DNA of 64,000 nucleotides, from assembly GCA_964036045.1 (NCBI GenBank), contig OZ038385.1, positions 32,268,641 through 32,332,640 of the forward strand, in the 5' to 3' direction. A program made the translations under genes and the position numbers. Below, one piece after another: positions 1 through 10,703 of this stretch; within the stretch, counting starts at the first letter, position 1, and every line of letters begins with the position of its first letter. The DNA comes from Eutreptiella sp. 'Long Island Sound 2002'. Lineage: Eukaryota; Euglenozoa; Euglenophyceae; Eutreptiales; Eutreptiaceae. The notes under the pieces are model-generated. The model was not told the DNA's origin, ran no database searches, and worked only from the letters and a program-made list of their open reading frames with translations.

Positions 1-1184
1 TCGGCATTGCGATTTTTGGTGTGTGGTCTGGTCCCATGGCATTTGCGGGATCCAGACCAGTCGACGTGTGTCTGCAGACTATATATGGCCTGGACTCAGG
101 CGTTTTCCTGTCCACCCTCCTGCATTTGCCTTATCCTGACCGTGCCGTGGTTTGGCACTCTGTCCAGAGTGTGTTTACACGCCTATTTACCCCGCTTGTT
201 GTGCTTTTCTGCCCTCCAGGATATGTGCATCTGTATGTTACGTGTCATCAGCCCATCGCTGAGGGATGGACTGTTTTTCACCACGAATCGGGATACAGAG
301 GCGCCCTGAGTCGCCGTTTACATGTTTTTACATATGGTCCAGCCTGGACCAGTACCGCAGAACATATTCTACTGTTTGAGTGCCCGTGATACCGTGTTGC
401 CCTATTCGCTGTGATGTGGAGATCCTGATGGCGCCAGGCGGGAAGCCCAGTTGCCTGACTACACTCCCAGCGGTCCGCCACTGTCAGTCCCAGTGTGAGC
501 CTACCGATTCGCAGACGCACTTGCATTCGGATGGCGGCCTCCGGTGCTCCTGACCTCGGTCAGTCTGCCTGGGAAACTGGTGGTTTGAGGAGTCGACGCC
601 TCCGCCCACACTGCATGAGGACTCCCTCATGTATGGCCTTTGTGGTAATAGGGCGAGGGAAAAGACGGCCTTGATGCCCGATCCCTTAAGGAGGAGTTCC
701 CTTGAGATCTCTTAAGGAGTTCGGCTGTGGCACTCTGGACTCGCGTCGTATGGATATGGACATGGTGCGCCCGAGGAAGGACCCGTGGGGACTCTCCCCA
801 GTCGGCGGGCCTTGGGAAGCTTGGGGTAGCCTGATGGATCTTTGTGGTCGCTCTCGACCTGTGGGACCACCTCGGTCGTCGTGTGTCGCCTATGTTGGCC
901 GTGTATGCCACTGCCACTGTGGTAGTGACCGTAGCAGCCGGCACCCGGTGCGCCTGGTATGGGTTAACGGGTCCTTTGGATGCCGAACAATCGCCGCCAG
1001 GACCCGGGACTTGATACTTGATACTTGATACTATACATGTGCTACGGGTTTATACAACATCATACCTATCTTACTGTGACTTACTGAAGTGAGGATGTGA
1101 CACCCCCCCCCCCCCTTTCAGGAAGTGGTCCTGGGTACCCGCTGCCATGCGTCGTATTATCGAGCCCCCCCCAGGGTTTGCTCT
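1..1184. other. No recognisable gene; possible 3' end of a + strand LTR element
   Basis: I see no conserved protein in any frame; the open frames here are short and overlap on both strands. A (CTTGATA)3 simple repeat lies at about 1010-1030 and a C-run at 1102-1115. Because a purine tract and an LTR-like block follow directly on the + strand, this could be the decayed 3' untranslated end of an LTR element entering from outside the window. That is inference from position only. Confidence 0.35.
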
Positions 1185-1195
1185 AAGGAGGGGGG
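1185..1195 (+). other. Candidate polypurine tract
   Basis: An AAGGAGGGGGG-type run lies immediately before a TGAAGC start. The same arrangement (an AGAAGGGGGG-type run, then TGAAGCC) occurs on the - strand at about 31725-31735, next to the homologous block. Polypurine tracts prime plus-strand synthesis and abut the 3' LTR, so this marks the likely LTR start. Confidence 0.5.
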
Positions 1196-2200
1196 TGAAG
1201 CGGTACCCAGAACCCCATGGCTAGGGTAGGGCATACAACCGGCCTCCGGTCCACTAACCCCATGTACGGAAGGGAAGACCGGTCTTCGGTCCACTAACCC
1301 CATGTACGGAAGGCGCCCGTTGACGCCCGGTGCGAGCCCGGCGGGAGCGTGTTCCGTGCCGTAAAACCCCGCATCGGCAACCGATGCACCGCCAGCGGAG
1401 ATTTGTATATCAGAACATCAGGAATCAACAGGGTTTTATTTTCATATTGTTTCCGTCAAGTTTTACGCTTCCGTTCTGATATTCACTGTTTTGACTGCTG
1501 GCGGTTGGATCGCGACTTTACCGTAACCGCCAGTTTAACTGTTTATAATGGAAATTTTAACGCAATCCGTCACGAAGGCTCCAAAGCCTTCAGGAACTGC
1601 ATGGACGCTTCCGCAACTTTCACATCTTACACTCGCAACCGTAATCCGAATTTTTCAGGATGTCGAAATCAGATTTTCGACTTCGACATCCCCGCACTTG
1701 ATTTGACCTCTTTCGAGTGGAAATACGTGCTTCCCTATGCACGAATCAACTTTCCTTTTATCTTGCCCTCCATTTGACTCAGAGATATGGGCAAAACAAA
1801 GTTGATTCGTGAGGCCACTTGTAAGGGTCATATCTCGTGCTGCTTGCGAGGAATGACAATAAGGAAACGTGGGATGTATTCACAATACTCCCGACGTAAT
1901 TTAGGAAGCTTTATATGCCTTGCGTTTCCACACGTGCGCGCTAGTGTAATGGATCATGGTCAAGAGGGTAGAGTTTGCGTTATAACTCTTTGGCCATGAC
2001 ATTGCGTGCGTTAAGATAACTTTCGAGTGTAGCGCGCAAGTGTTGGTGTTGCATAGGAACTCTCCTTGAGTTCCTATGAGCGATTGACACAAAGTTATGC
2101 CCTTGGAGGGGCATGACATATCGTGGGGGGAGCTACCTTTTTGGGCAATATGGAGTATGTGCCTTGTGTTGTGTTGCGTGCCCATTTGGCGGGTCCATCG
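1196..2200 (+). repeat. LTR-like repeat, homologous in inverted orientation to ~30770-31724
   Basis: Starts TGAAGC right after the purine tract. From about 1380 to 2170 it matches the reverse complement of about 31555-30770. Shared landmarks are a TATA-like stretch near 1400, a segment around 1670-1800, and a GGAGGGGCATG-type segment near 2105. The two copies are clearly diverged. The open frame at 1349-1777 is not a gene: its similarity to the other copy is best explained as shared repeat DNA. The 3' boundary could not be found. Confidence 0.5.
1238..1313 (+). repeat. Two-copy tandem repeat, 40-bp period
   Basis: Two adjacent copies share the core CACTAACCCCATGTACGGAAG and differ at a few bases near the start of the unit. 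The repeat lies near the 5' edge of the LTR-like block and is absent from the inverted partner at 31,5xx. Confidence 0.8.
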
Positions 2201-4220
2201 CTCCAAGCCAAGCCCGCCAATGGACCTCATATTGTGCAAGCCCCTTCTCCATACTCCCTACGATCAATTGCAAGCCTCACCTTCGTGAAGGGAAGCTTGT
2301 GTGGCGATCCCGAAGCGATGCGTTGGGAGCAAGGTGTGTGTTTTGCAATTTTCCATATTTTCATGTGCCCACTTGGGAAGCGGCGCACGTAACCTTTCAA
2401 AGCGCCCCAAGTGGAACACATATGTGGAATCGAAGGTCATTAGTGTCAAGTCATTGTGTTTAGAAGGATTAGTTGATTGCACGATCCAAGCCGAAGATAT
2501 TATAATATAATTGTGCACCTTTCAATGCACTTTTGTGTGTCTTTGTGCCAATCTTGCCATTTTTGGCCCGTCATGATGTCAAGTGGCGACCGTGTATCTC
2601 AACGTTGAGTTCAATTGACATCATGACCCAAGTATGTTATGAGGGTACATACTTCGGTGCCCAACATATCTTGGACCCGGCGAATAACTCCTCTTAGGCT
2701 TGGCATACCGTGGCCGCCATGTTGGCGATTTGGGACTATCCCAAATCATGGGCTCACTTGGCGACCCTGCCATTCCCAATACCGGAGGAGTTGGGCGACG
2801 CCCAAAAGATATGTTGGACACATATGACTTGATACCAATCCTATGGCACACTCCGGTCCGAGTCGGGCATGTGCCTCATTTGCCCCAACCATGAGTGTGC
2901 GCATTTTTGGCCATTTTGAGCAATTTTCCACTTTTGCTGCCCGCCGTGCACCATGTTCTAACCTTCGTGCACGCCGGACGCTTGGACCAATGGACCATAT
3001 ATGACATGGGTGATATGGACATTGGTCCCCATGGTTCACACACGACGTGGGCGAAGCGGAGCAACCTTCGTTAAGGCGCTAGCCCAAAGTGAGTGTGGGC
3101 AATTTTGCCATTTTGGCATTTGTGGACCCAATTGGGATCGTCACCACGCCAAGTGGCATGGAGATCTTTGGGAGCCAAGGGCATGGGAGTCTCTGTTGGG
3201 CTCCCGATGGATCACGCATGGAATGGCGGATCCGATCTCCAAGCCGGCGTGGAGATATACTATTGGGAGCACAATGAATTTTGGCTCATTTCAGGCAGCC
3301 AAAATGACCCAATTTTGGGACCCCAATTTCCCCCTTCCGTGTGGTCAATTGGCGGCCCCATTTCTCTAAGCCCAGAGGGAGCCCGGACCTAAATCCAGGT
3401 TGTACACTCAGATATAAGTCCTAGGTCCTGCCTCCTACCCTGTGAGCCATTGGCCTTACCTTGGCCGGGCGAGCCACGCGTGGAAATAACACCAATTTTG
3501 GTGATTTTGGCATCATGACCCCACTTGACTCATCCGTGTTGCCCTGATGCCGGGACCTCAGAGGGAACCAGGTTGGGTGAGGGCTCCAGGGAGTTCGTAC
3601 TCGAAGGGCATAGGGTCAGTTGCCTCGTCCCTACCTCTGGCGGGTCCGGACGAGGGGTCAATTTTGGGAATTTTGGAGCTAATATCAGTTTGGGCTGAAA
3701 CAGCCCATTTTCAGCTACCAACTCCTGAGGGATTATGGCGGGGCCATATCTCTGGCTCAGAGGGGAATTGGGACCTGCCGTTAAGGGAGCATGGGGAGCC
3801 ACTGTCGGTTGGCCTTGGAGCCCACTTGGTTCCGAGGAACTCGCCTGTGGCTGGGCGGGACACCTCTCCCATTGGCAGGGTTTCAGGGTCCGGACTGAGC
3901 AGGGCATGGGTTGTGTTTGAGCCCCCGCCCCCACCAGCCACTGAGAGGGTCGGACCTGGGATTGGGATACAAGTTAGGATAGAGTGTCTATTGTCCTGTG
4001 ATGCACTTACCCCAGTCCAGTCTTAACCCCATGTGTACATATCCTGATGTGTTGCTGTACATACTTTCGTTCCCTTGTTGCAGAGTGGCAAGGATCCTGA
4101 AACGCTTTGTCACATGACACGAGCGTATTGATGCCCTTGTGAGCGTAGTGCCTTGCCTGCCTGCTCACCTGTGCGTGTCACCGCAGCGTCCCGTGGCCGG
4201 CCTCCCACGGGAACGCGTCA
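2201..4220. other. Gene-free repeat-like DNA
   Basis: No conserved coding sequence was recognised. The stretch is sprinkled with an ATTTTGG or CAATTTTG motif (for example near 2556, 2911, 3105, 3281, 3494 and 3660). This suggests an old repeat, possibly the rest of the LTR-like block that starts at 1196. It ends at 4220, where sequence identical to element A begins; the junction shares only a few bases. Confidence 0.4.
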
Positions 4221-5207
4221 CCCCACGTATTTGACACTGCGTCTGAAGAAATGACATTTCTCAGGTTTGACTGTCAACTCGGCAGCTTCCAAAGCCTCGA
4301 ATAGCTGCCAGACTTCATCAAAATGTTTCTGAAAATATTTTTCCAGGGTGCCTGGTCTCTGTTTGTCTGCAACAGTCTGTGCCCCATCAATACTTTCCCT
4401 ACCTGAGGAAGCCAATATATCATCTATATATGGCCTTGCCGCAGGGCATTGGCGGGTGACATGCTGAACCATTTCCTGGTACGCCGCAGGCCCTACCTTC
4501 ACCCCCATGGGAAGGACGTTCCACTCAAATACACCAAAAGGGGTACAGAAAGCTGTCAAATGCTTACTGTCCTCCTCAAGGTGCATTTGGTGGAAGCCAT
4601 CTTCCAAGTCAAGCAGGGTGAACAAAAAATTGCCATGCTGGTTGGCAAGCTGGTCTTCGATGACGGGGAGGGGGAAATTTTTGCCCTTAAGCTGGGAATT
4701 AAGCCAGCGATAGTCAATGACTAATTGCCACTTGTTATTCCCAGGTTTAGGGACAAGAAAAGCCCTGGCAACCCATTGGGGACTACCTGTACACTCCCTC
4801 AGGAAACCACGTGCCTGAAAGTCTTTCATCTTTTCGGCCATCATTGTCTCCCTCAACCCCATTGCCCTAATGGGCTTTTGAGCCTTAGACTCTGCATTGT
4901 GCATCAACTCCAATTTCACCTTCGCATGGTCACCCCGTACCTTCTGTGCTTCAGGTGAAATTGAAGCTGAATGCCTTGTTTGAAATACTGTTTTCCCAAA
5001 ACGGTTCAGCAGTCGTTCCCTGTATTCCTCTGTCCCTGCCCAGGTCTCATCAGCCTGTATTACAGACCTCACGTGTCGATTGTACACTAAGCTACCTGCT
5101 TCAGTCCTGTGGCTGCCCTGAACTGAGGCAGCGTGTTTGTCAATGGATAAGTGCAGGATTGCCTGCTGCAGGTGGTGAACCTCCTGTTGAGGCAGGGTGT
5201 TAACCAC
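4221..5207 (-). pseudogene. Element A reverse transcriptase fragment (Ty3/Gypsy type)
   Basis: This 329-codon open segment is nearly identical to the part of element A at 15492-16482. It covers the region before RT and most of the RT palm: a WVARAFLVPKPG block, LVIDYRWLNSQ, LLDLEDGFHQM and the catalytic YIDD motif. Compared with the longer copy it lacks the extra A found near 15854, so its RT frame is unbroken. It has no gag, protease, RNase H or integrase, and both ends are abrupt. The left end joins unrelated DNA at 4220 and the right end joins the LINE at 5207/5208. It is a truncated, non-functional piece of a retroelement. Confidence 0.85.
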
Positions 5208-7380
5208 GACTTCATACTGCGCTCAACCCAACTCCTGTCAACGCCGTCGCTGAGGCTTCTTCAGCCCAGCATACACGATCATGATCGAACCTCCGACCAC
5301 CACCCCATTTCATGCGTCATACGGCCGCCAAACACACCTTCCTACCCCCCTCCCCCTACACGACACGCACACTTCAGGGGGCTAACCCAAGAAGAGCAAA
5401 TCGATTTCCTGAGCCACATCGAGCCCCTGGAAAGATGGGCGGCGACATTGGACCTGTCTCAGGTACCTGATGCACAATTTTGCTCATATTTAGACTCTCT
5501 GGTGGAGCAAATTGCGGTTGCTTTTCATCGCACCACCAACCCCATGAAACCCCACAAGGAAACAAGACTTGAGAGAGAGTATAAATCGGTACTCAGCAGC
5601 CTTTCAGATAACACTGCCTCCAGGAAGAGGGCTCTGATTAAGCTTCAGGACCTCAACCAGAAGTGGACAAAAAAATTGCGACCCGGCAAAAGAAGCAGCT
5701 TCATTACTCCCTGGTGAAGGGGAGTAAGATTAAGCAGGCTATTGAAAGGGCCCTCAAGCCTTGTCAAACGTCACCCATACAACTCTGGGATAAGTCGACT
5801 GACCCGCCGAGGCTTGCAACTGACCCAGAGCATGTAGGACGCGTTTTCTCCGAGTGTTTGTCCAAGCTTGGTGGAGATCCTACATTCACTGTTGGCGACG
5901 ACACACTCAACCAGTTTCCTCATACATGTACCTAAATGTACACCTGCAACTAAACATAAAGTCCTGCCACTCCCCACACTGAACTGGCTCAGGGACGTAA
6001 CTAAGTCGGCCTCTCCATCCAAAGCCACCGGAGAGGACGAAAATAACCATTACATAGTCTCGCTCTTGCCTGATGCCCTTCAGAAAATATTCCTCAGGGC
6101 ACTCCATTACATTCTGGTCCAGGGCCCTCCGCCTTCTTGGTCCAAGGCCCGGGTGTGCCTCCTCTACAAAAAGGGTGACACACGTGAACCCTCAAACTAC
6201 CGCCCCATTTGCCTGATTCAGACTCTTGTTAAACTCACCGCTGTGTGGCAATGTCAACAACTTTCTGAAGAAACTAGGCAGAATGAGCTACTGCACCTAT
6301 GCCAACACGGAGGGCTTCAGCAGCAAAGATGTGGAGACCACATCTATGACGTGGTTGCTCGCACCCTGTTGGGTAAAGGCAGGTTTTATCACTTATACAT
6401 TGATTTTAATAAAGCCTTTAATTCGGTACCCTTGGCCGCTCTGTGGCGCGTCTTACGAGGTTACGGACTCCCCGATCAGCTGGTAGCCTCCATTGAGCGC
6501 CTCTACACACACGCCTTTGAACAACCGCTTGTAGATAACAGAGCCACCGCTGGACACTCTCAAAAAAGAGGAGTTAGGCAGGGTTGCCCTCTGAGCCCTC
6601 TTCTCTCCATTTTATACCTGAACCTGGTCTTTTTTCACCTGGACACCAAAATTGATTGGGGCTTAGACAAAAGTCTGCATGCCTTTGCCGATGACATACT
6701 GTTTCGAGCCCGCTCTCTCAGTGACATTAAGCTCCTTTTTGAAGTCTTTGATGGACCAGCGAGGGCCCTCGGCCTCGACATGAACGTTCACAAAACTGAG
6801 CTCCACGTCGTGCGAGGCAATGGACACGCCGACATAGTGTCGAGTTACGGAGGGAAAATTTCAACCAAAGACCCCAGAGGAGCCCCCCATGCGGTATGCA
6901 AATACCTAGGGGTGTATTTTTACACATCCGACCATGCAAACAAAGTCCTCGACTTTTTTCAGGCGGAAATAGATTCCTTCTACGCCCACCTGGCTCCGCT
7001 CAATCTCAGTGCCACGGAACTCATTATGCTAACCAACAAGGAACTTATTCCTACGGTTGCATATAGGTTGCTAGCTAGTCCGCTGACTGACGTCCAGCTT
7101 GCTCTTCTTCAGAGTAAAATATGGAGCAATCTGGCTCGCTATGGCAGGTTACCCAGAGGCCTCTCCCCCAAAAACCGATACGATGGAAGGTCCAAGGGTT
7201 GCTTTGGTTTGATGCCGTTTCAGAACTTCATGCGATCACAGATTTATAACTATGCGATCAGGTATCTTAATGCTGAAGGCCCGAAGCAGAGCAAATTGTG
7301 GGTCCACAAGGCGCTTACAGCAGAAAAAGAAAACTGGCTCCAAGTGGCCTTTGTGGATTCAGTGCATGCCTTGGGGGGCA
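5208..7380 (+). pseudogene. LINE endonuclease tail and reverse transcriptase
   Basis: The endonuclease remnant ends with SDHHPI at 5292-5309. The RT carries SNYRPICLI, a catalytic-Asp block LYIDFNKAFNSV, GVRQGCPLSPLL and an AFADDI box, the non-LTR form of the YxDD site. Reading frame 5151-5717 is interrupted near an A7 run at about 5667. The protein continues in another frame to about 5930 and then returns to the first frame, which is open to 7526. Protein similarity is lost after a G6 run near 7372. These are ordinary inactivating indels, the first and last at homopolymers. The RT would nick-prime and copy the element's RNA at the target. Confidence 0.85.
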
Positions 7381-7761
7381 GATGTCATGGTTTTGAACCC
7401 CTGCCCAGTGAAAGCTTTGCAGGAGGGCGAGATCATACATGTGGAGTTCAACACAGGGTGGTACGCAGGAACGGTCCTGAGTCACGACAGCGAGTCCTCC
7501 GTCCTCATTCGTTTCCACACAGATAGCACGCGGTTCCACGTCAGGGACAAACACCACACCTTTTCTCTACATCTGCCTGCCATCACGGGGCCGGACCCCC
7601 CCCCCCATCTCGGCACACGCTCAGCTCGCCCCTCCCCTGTGCTCACTGCCCGCTCCTCTGCCCCCCTACCCTATCCCTCACAGAAGCTCACCGATAGGAG
7701 AAACCGAGGAAGGATTTCTGTTTCAGTACAACGAACGACTCCCCCCACTTCAGGTTTCTGA
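7375..7761 (+). pseudogene. LINE Tudor-like segment between RT and RNase H
   Basis: After the G6 run the protein continues one frame over. It contains EGEIIHVEFNTGWYAGTVL, then SVLIRFHTDST and VRDKHHTF. The pattern Gly..V.V....WY.G.V......V.F.D is that of small Tudor/Agenet-like barrels, which read methylated lysine or arginine. That assignment is by eye only. The segment then becomes Pro-rich. A further frame change between about 7680 and 7730 leads into the RNase H frame. If real, the domain could bias integration toward marked chromatin. Confidence 0.5.
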
Positions 7762-7762
7762 C

Positions 7763-9121
7763 TTGCGTGCATGGGGTTGTTTGAGCGTAGCATCGGCGGT
7801 TGAGCACACACATTCCGACCATTGGCTCTGGGTCTACATCGATGGGTCCTGGGATGACCCACCAGCGGGGTCGGCAGCAGTTTTCGTATGGCCCGACGGA
7901 ACAGTATTAGTTTTAGCCATACCGTGTCCTTACAGGAGTAGCAAAGACTCAGAGTTCTGGGCATTCACTCAAACCCTGAGGTATTTGCGGTCCATAGGGT
8001 TCCAAGGCACAGTCTTCGTGTGCAGAGATAACTCACAAGTGGTTAACTGTGTTGACTGGCGCCAGTCTGGCACTCCACTGCCACCTGCTTCGATGTCCAC
8101 GCAAGGAACCTGGCAACGAGTAGTCGATGACCTTATTGCCTCATGCGGATTTCATTTGGGAGCGGGTTGGTTGAAGTCCCATGTGGGGTTCCCTGGTAAT
8201 GAGTTGGCTGACTCCTTTGCCAAATACTCTGCCTATGCGTGTATTGTGACACATTTTCACCTCCAGCACCCCACTCGACACTCGGTCACCTTTGATGGGT
8301 GCCCATGCATACATAAATTTAGCGGATCACGTCGTCGTCAGCTATACCCCAGGCATGATCATACCGGAATAGTGACCAGGTTCAGCTTTGACTGGTCCAG
8401 GCACTACTCTTGGTTTAGCTCCTTCGCGGATAAATGGGTCATGGGGGTCAAGGGGGTTTATGGGGCCTCGCCTTTTTGGGGCCTGTCTGATCGAAAATGT
8501 CCAGACTGCGATGGTCAACACCCGCTTGACCTGACTTCATGCGTCGCATTTTGTTCGACCTTCTCCACTCACAGACCAAGTATGGTTGACTCGTGGGGTC
8601 CTAACGTAGCCCCGCAGGTACAGAGGTGGATACAGGGTCTCAGAACGAAAGGTGAACTCCGTAACTTCGCTAGGACGTTGATCCCTGTTTCATTGTATGA
8701 AGCACTCACTGTTGACTCCAGTGGTAAGAGACACCTGCACGATGCTCTGGCACCACGACGTAAGGCCCTCACATCAGTGATCAAAGACGTTTGCAGTCAT
8801 CGCAGAGAACACCCATTGCCCGATCCTCTACCTCCTCCGTTAAATCCGAACACCCTCTTCACGTCACATGGCCCATACAGCACATCAGACAGACCGGTGC
8901 AGGGACGTGACCACCGATACCACCCCCCCTGGCCTATACCGCGCTCAGTAAAGCCGTGCCCACCAGCCGGCACACAGGGACCTAAGAGGCGCAGGACGGA
9001 CGCCCTGCCTGCACAACCCAAGAAACGTAAGTCGGCACCGGCGGCCCGTCCACAGCATGGCCCTACTCCCCATGAGCACAGGCGACGGCAGTCCATCCAA
9101 CAGTTTCTCCTTTCGAACTGA
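7763..9121 (+). CDS. LINE RNase H with Cys/His motif and basic C-terminus
   Basis: RNase H residues are visible in order: Asp in VYIDGSW, Glu in KDSEFWAF, Asp in CRDNSQVV, and an HVGFPGNELAD block supplying the final His and Asp. The domain would remove the RNA strand after first-strand synthesis. It is followed by a CPDCDGQHPLDLTSC motif (C-x2-C-x4-H-x6-C, possibly zinc-binding) and two basic, nuclear-localisation-like tracts (PKRRRTD, PKKRKS). The protein ends QSIQQFLLSN before a TGA. The frame is open upstream of 7763 and is really the continuation of the broken LINE protein; the start shown is only the first plausible codon. Confidence 0.75.
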   Translation: MRAWGCLSVASAVEHTHSDHWLWVYIDGSWDDPPAGSAAVFVWPDGTVLVLAIPCPYRSSKDSEFWAFTQTLRYLRSIGFQGTVFVCRDNSQVVNCVDWRQSGTPLPPASMSTQGTWQRVVDDLIASCGFHLGAGWLKSHVGFPGNELADSFAKYSAYACIVTHFHLQHPTRHSVTFDGCPCIHKFSGSRRRQLYPRHDHTGIVTRFSFDWSRHYSWFSSFADKWVMGVKGVYGASPFWGLSDRKCPDCDGQHPLDLTSCVAFCSTFSTHRPSMVDSWGPNVAPQVQRWIQGLRTKGELRNFARTLIPVSLYEALTVDSSGKRHLHDALAPRRKALTSVIKDVCSHRREHPLPDPLPPPLNPNTLFTSHGPYSTSDRPVQGRDHRYHPPWPIPRSVKPCPPAGTQGPKRRRTDALPAQPKKRKSAPAARPQHGPTPHEHRRRQSIQQFLLSN

Positions 9122-9970
9122 TCACTTTGAACCCATTATGAACCCTCACAGTCATGCTTCTTGCCAGTAGCAACTCCTTGTCCCACTTTGCCCCCGCCTT
9201 CGACATCGACTCCCTCTACGCTGCTTGAGTTCTATTTTCTTTCCTCTCTAACGAGTGCCTTCAGCCAACCCCCCCCCCCCCCCGCAACACCCCCAGTGGC
9301 TCCTACCCTGGTGTCCTCTGTACAGGCCTCGGCGCTGCTCAGAACTCAGAAACCCAAAGAGAAAGAGAGTAAGGGAACTGAAGACATCGTCGAAGGAAGC
9401 CTATGGAGTTGTATTTAGCCCCTAAGGCCAGCTTCGCACTTTGTCCAGCCCTGCACACCACGACCATTGATTCATCTGCAGTCTCCGTGCTCTGCTCCAT
9501 GCCCCCTGCCCCGCCGGCTCCTGCCAGCTGCCGACCCCCCCCCCCCCCCTCGCCTCTACTGTTTCTCCCCTGATCTCCCCAGGTTTCATTTACTGTCCGC
9601 TGCCCCCCTCCCCCCCCAGACACAAGTCCCCCTGGGATGTCTTGATTCCTTCCCCTCCAGTTTAGCCTTTGTCCTCCCCCTGCACACGCAGAGGTCTGCC
9701 CTGCCCGTCACGTCCGTACCACAGCTCAGTGTTTTTTTTTCTTTTGACTGTGTTGGACGACAGCGATCTGCCTGTACGTACTGCGATCTGGACCCGGAGG
9801 AGGTAGGTGAAACCACAAGTACATTCGCCGGGCATCGCGCAGCTACACGTAGCTTCTCCATCCGATGGAGGCCACAGTCGGCGCTACGAAACTGCATCGG
9901 CCCCCTGTACATACCATTGTGTATTTCATCGAACCCGAAAGAACCCGCAGAGATGTTGACATGTGTTAAC
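9122..9970 (+). other. LINE 3' untranslated region with C-runs
   Basis: This pyrimidine-rich non-coding stretch has long C-runs near 9271, 9536 and 9608. No poly(A) or short tandem tail is obvious at the 3' end. The sequence passes through TGTGTTAAC at about 9962-9970 and then abruptly becomes element A RT sequence at 9971. Confidence 0.55.
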
Positions 9971-10220
9971 AGCTGGGAATTAAGCCAGCGATAGTCAATG
10001 ACTAATCGCCAATTGTTATTCCCAGGTTTAGGGACAAGAAAAGCCCTGGCAACCCATTGGGGATTACCTGTACACTCCCTCAGGAAACCACGTGCCTGAA
10101 AGTCTTTCAACTTTTCGGCCATCATTGTCTCCCTCAACCCCACTGCCCTAATGGGCTTTTGAGCCTTGGGCTCTGCTTTGTGGATCAACTCCAATTTCAC
10201 CTTCGCATGGTCACCCCGTA
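9971..10220 (-). pseudogene. Element A RT fragment, second copy
   Basis: The 250 bp match element A at 15965-16214 with roughly 3% differences by eye. They encode the segment from RGDHAKVKLEL to LVIDYRWLNSQL. The fragment repeats sequence already present in the fragment left of the LINE. It breaks at CCCCGTA, where the G/T-rich repeat G1 begins. Confidence 0.85.
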
Positions 10221-10676
10221 GGTAGGGTAGGTAGGTGGGAGGTGCACTCGGTCTTGGAGAGGCGCCCCTTGGTTCCCCCTGGCGTCGCCCCTGTGACGAA
10301 CAGGAAGAGGCTCCGCGCGTGAAGAGGGGAGGCGGCTTACATCCCGCTAGACCTGACTGTTGGCCCCCAACAAAGCGGCCCCGGGCATCAACGGGAGGGC
10401 GGATCGCCGCCGGCGTGACGTGCTTGTCTCGCCGGGAGGGTGTGCCCCCGTGCTTGCGCACGTCCCCTCCTTTGGGCGGAACCCTAGAGGTTCACCGGAC
10501 TTTCTGGCGTATCCCGTTCCCAAGGCTTGCATGCACGTTCTTGGTACTAGGGTTCCGAGGCGTTTGGGTGTCGCACGCTCCACCTCGAGTCCCAAAGCAG
10601 CGCAGGCCTTAGGATGCAGCCTTACCCCCCGTCACCGGATCTCGTTTGGCCGGGTCACCTGCATGGCACGGGCTGC

Positions 10677-10703
10677 CTCAGTGCCCGGGCTGTGGGCACT
10701 GGG
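10677..10703. other. Conserved 10-bp hairpin in the G repeat head
   Basis: CTCAGTGCCC pairs with GGGCACTGGG around a 7-base loop, with one G-T pair. The same hairpin is present in G2 at 38989-39015. The function is unknown; conservation in two copies may simply reflect recent common origin. Confidence 0.6.

Larger units (their letters stand above)
5208..9970 (+). mobile_element. Element L: 5'-truncated LINE with RT and RNase H
   Basis: In order on the + strand I see the last motif of an apurinic-type endonuclease (SDHHPI), a linker, a non-LTR reverse transcriptase, a Tudor-like segment, an RNase H and a C-terminal Cys/His motif with basic tracts. This layout (endonuclease, RT, RNase H) fits RNase H-bearing LINE clades such as I or Tad; I cannot place the clade. 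The 5' end is cut inside the endonuclease, as expected for incomplete target-primed reverse transcription. Several frameshifts make it inactive. It lies between two element A fragments that overlap each other in element A coordinates. Confidence 0.85.

Noticed and set aside
1096-1102. TGTGACA as the LTR start on + (a common LTR beginning), also seen on - near 31608
   Set aside because: The two occurrences are not collinear with the rest of the homology; the TGAAGC next to a purine tract fits both copies better.
2550-3700. Dinoflagellate spliced-leader sequence, suggested by repeated ATTTTGG motifs
   Set aside because: No match to the full conserved leader core was found; the motif is a recurrent feature of this repeat-like DNA.
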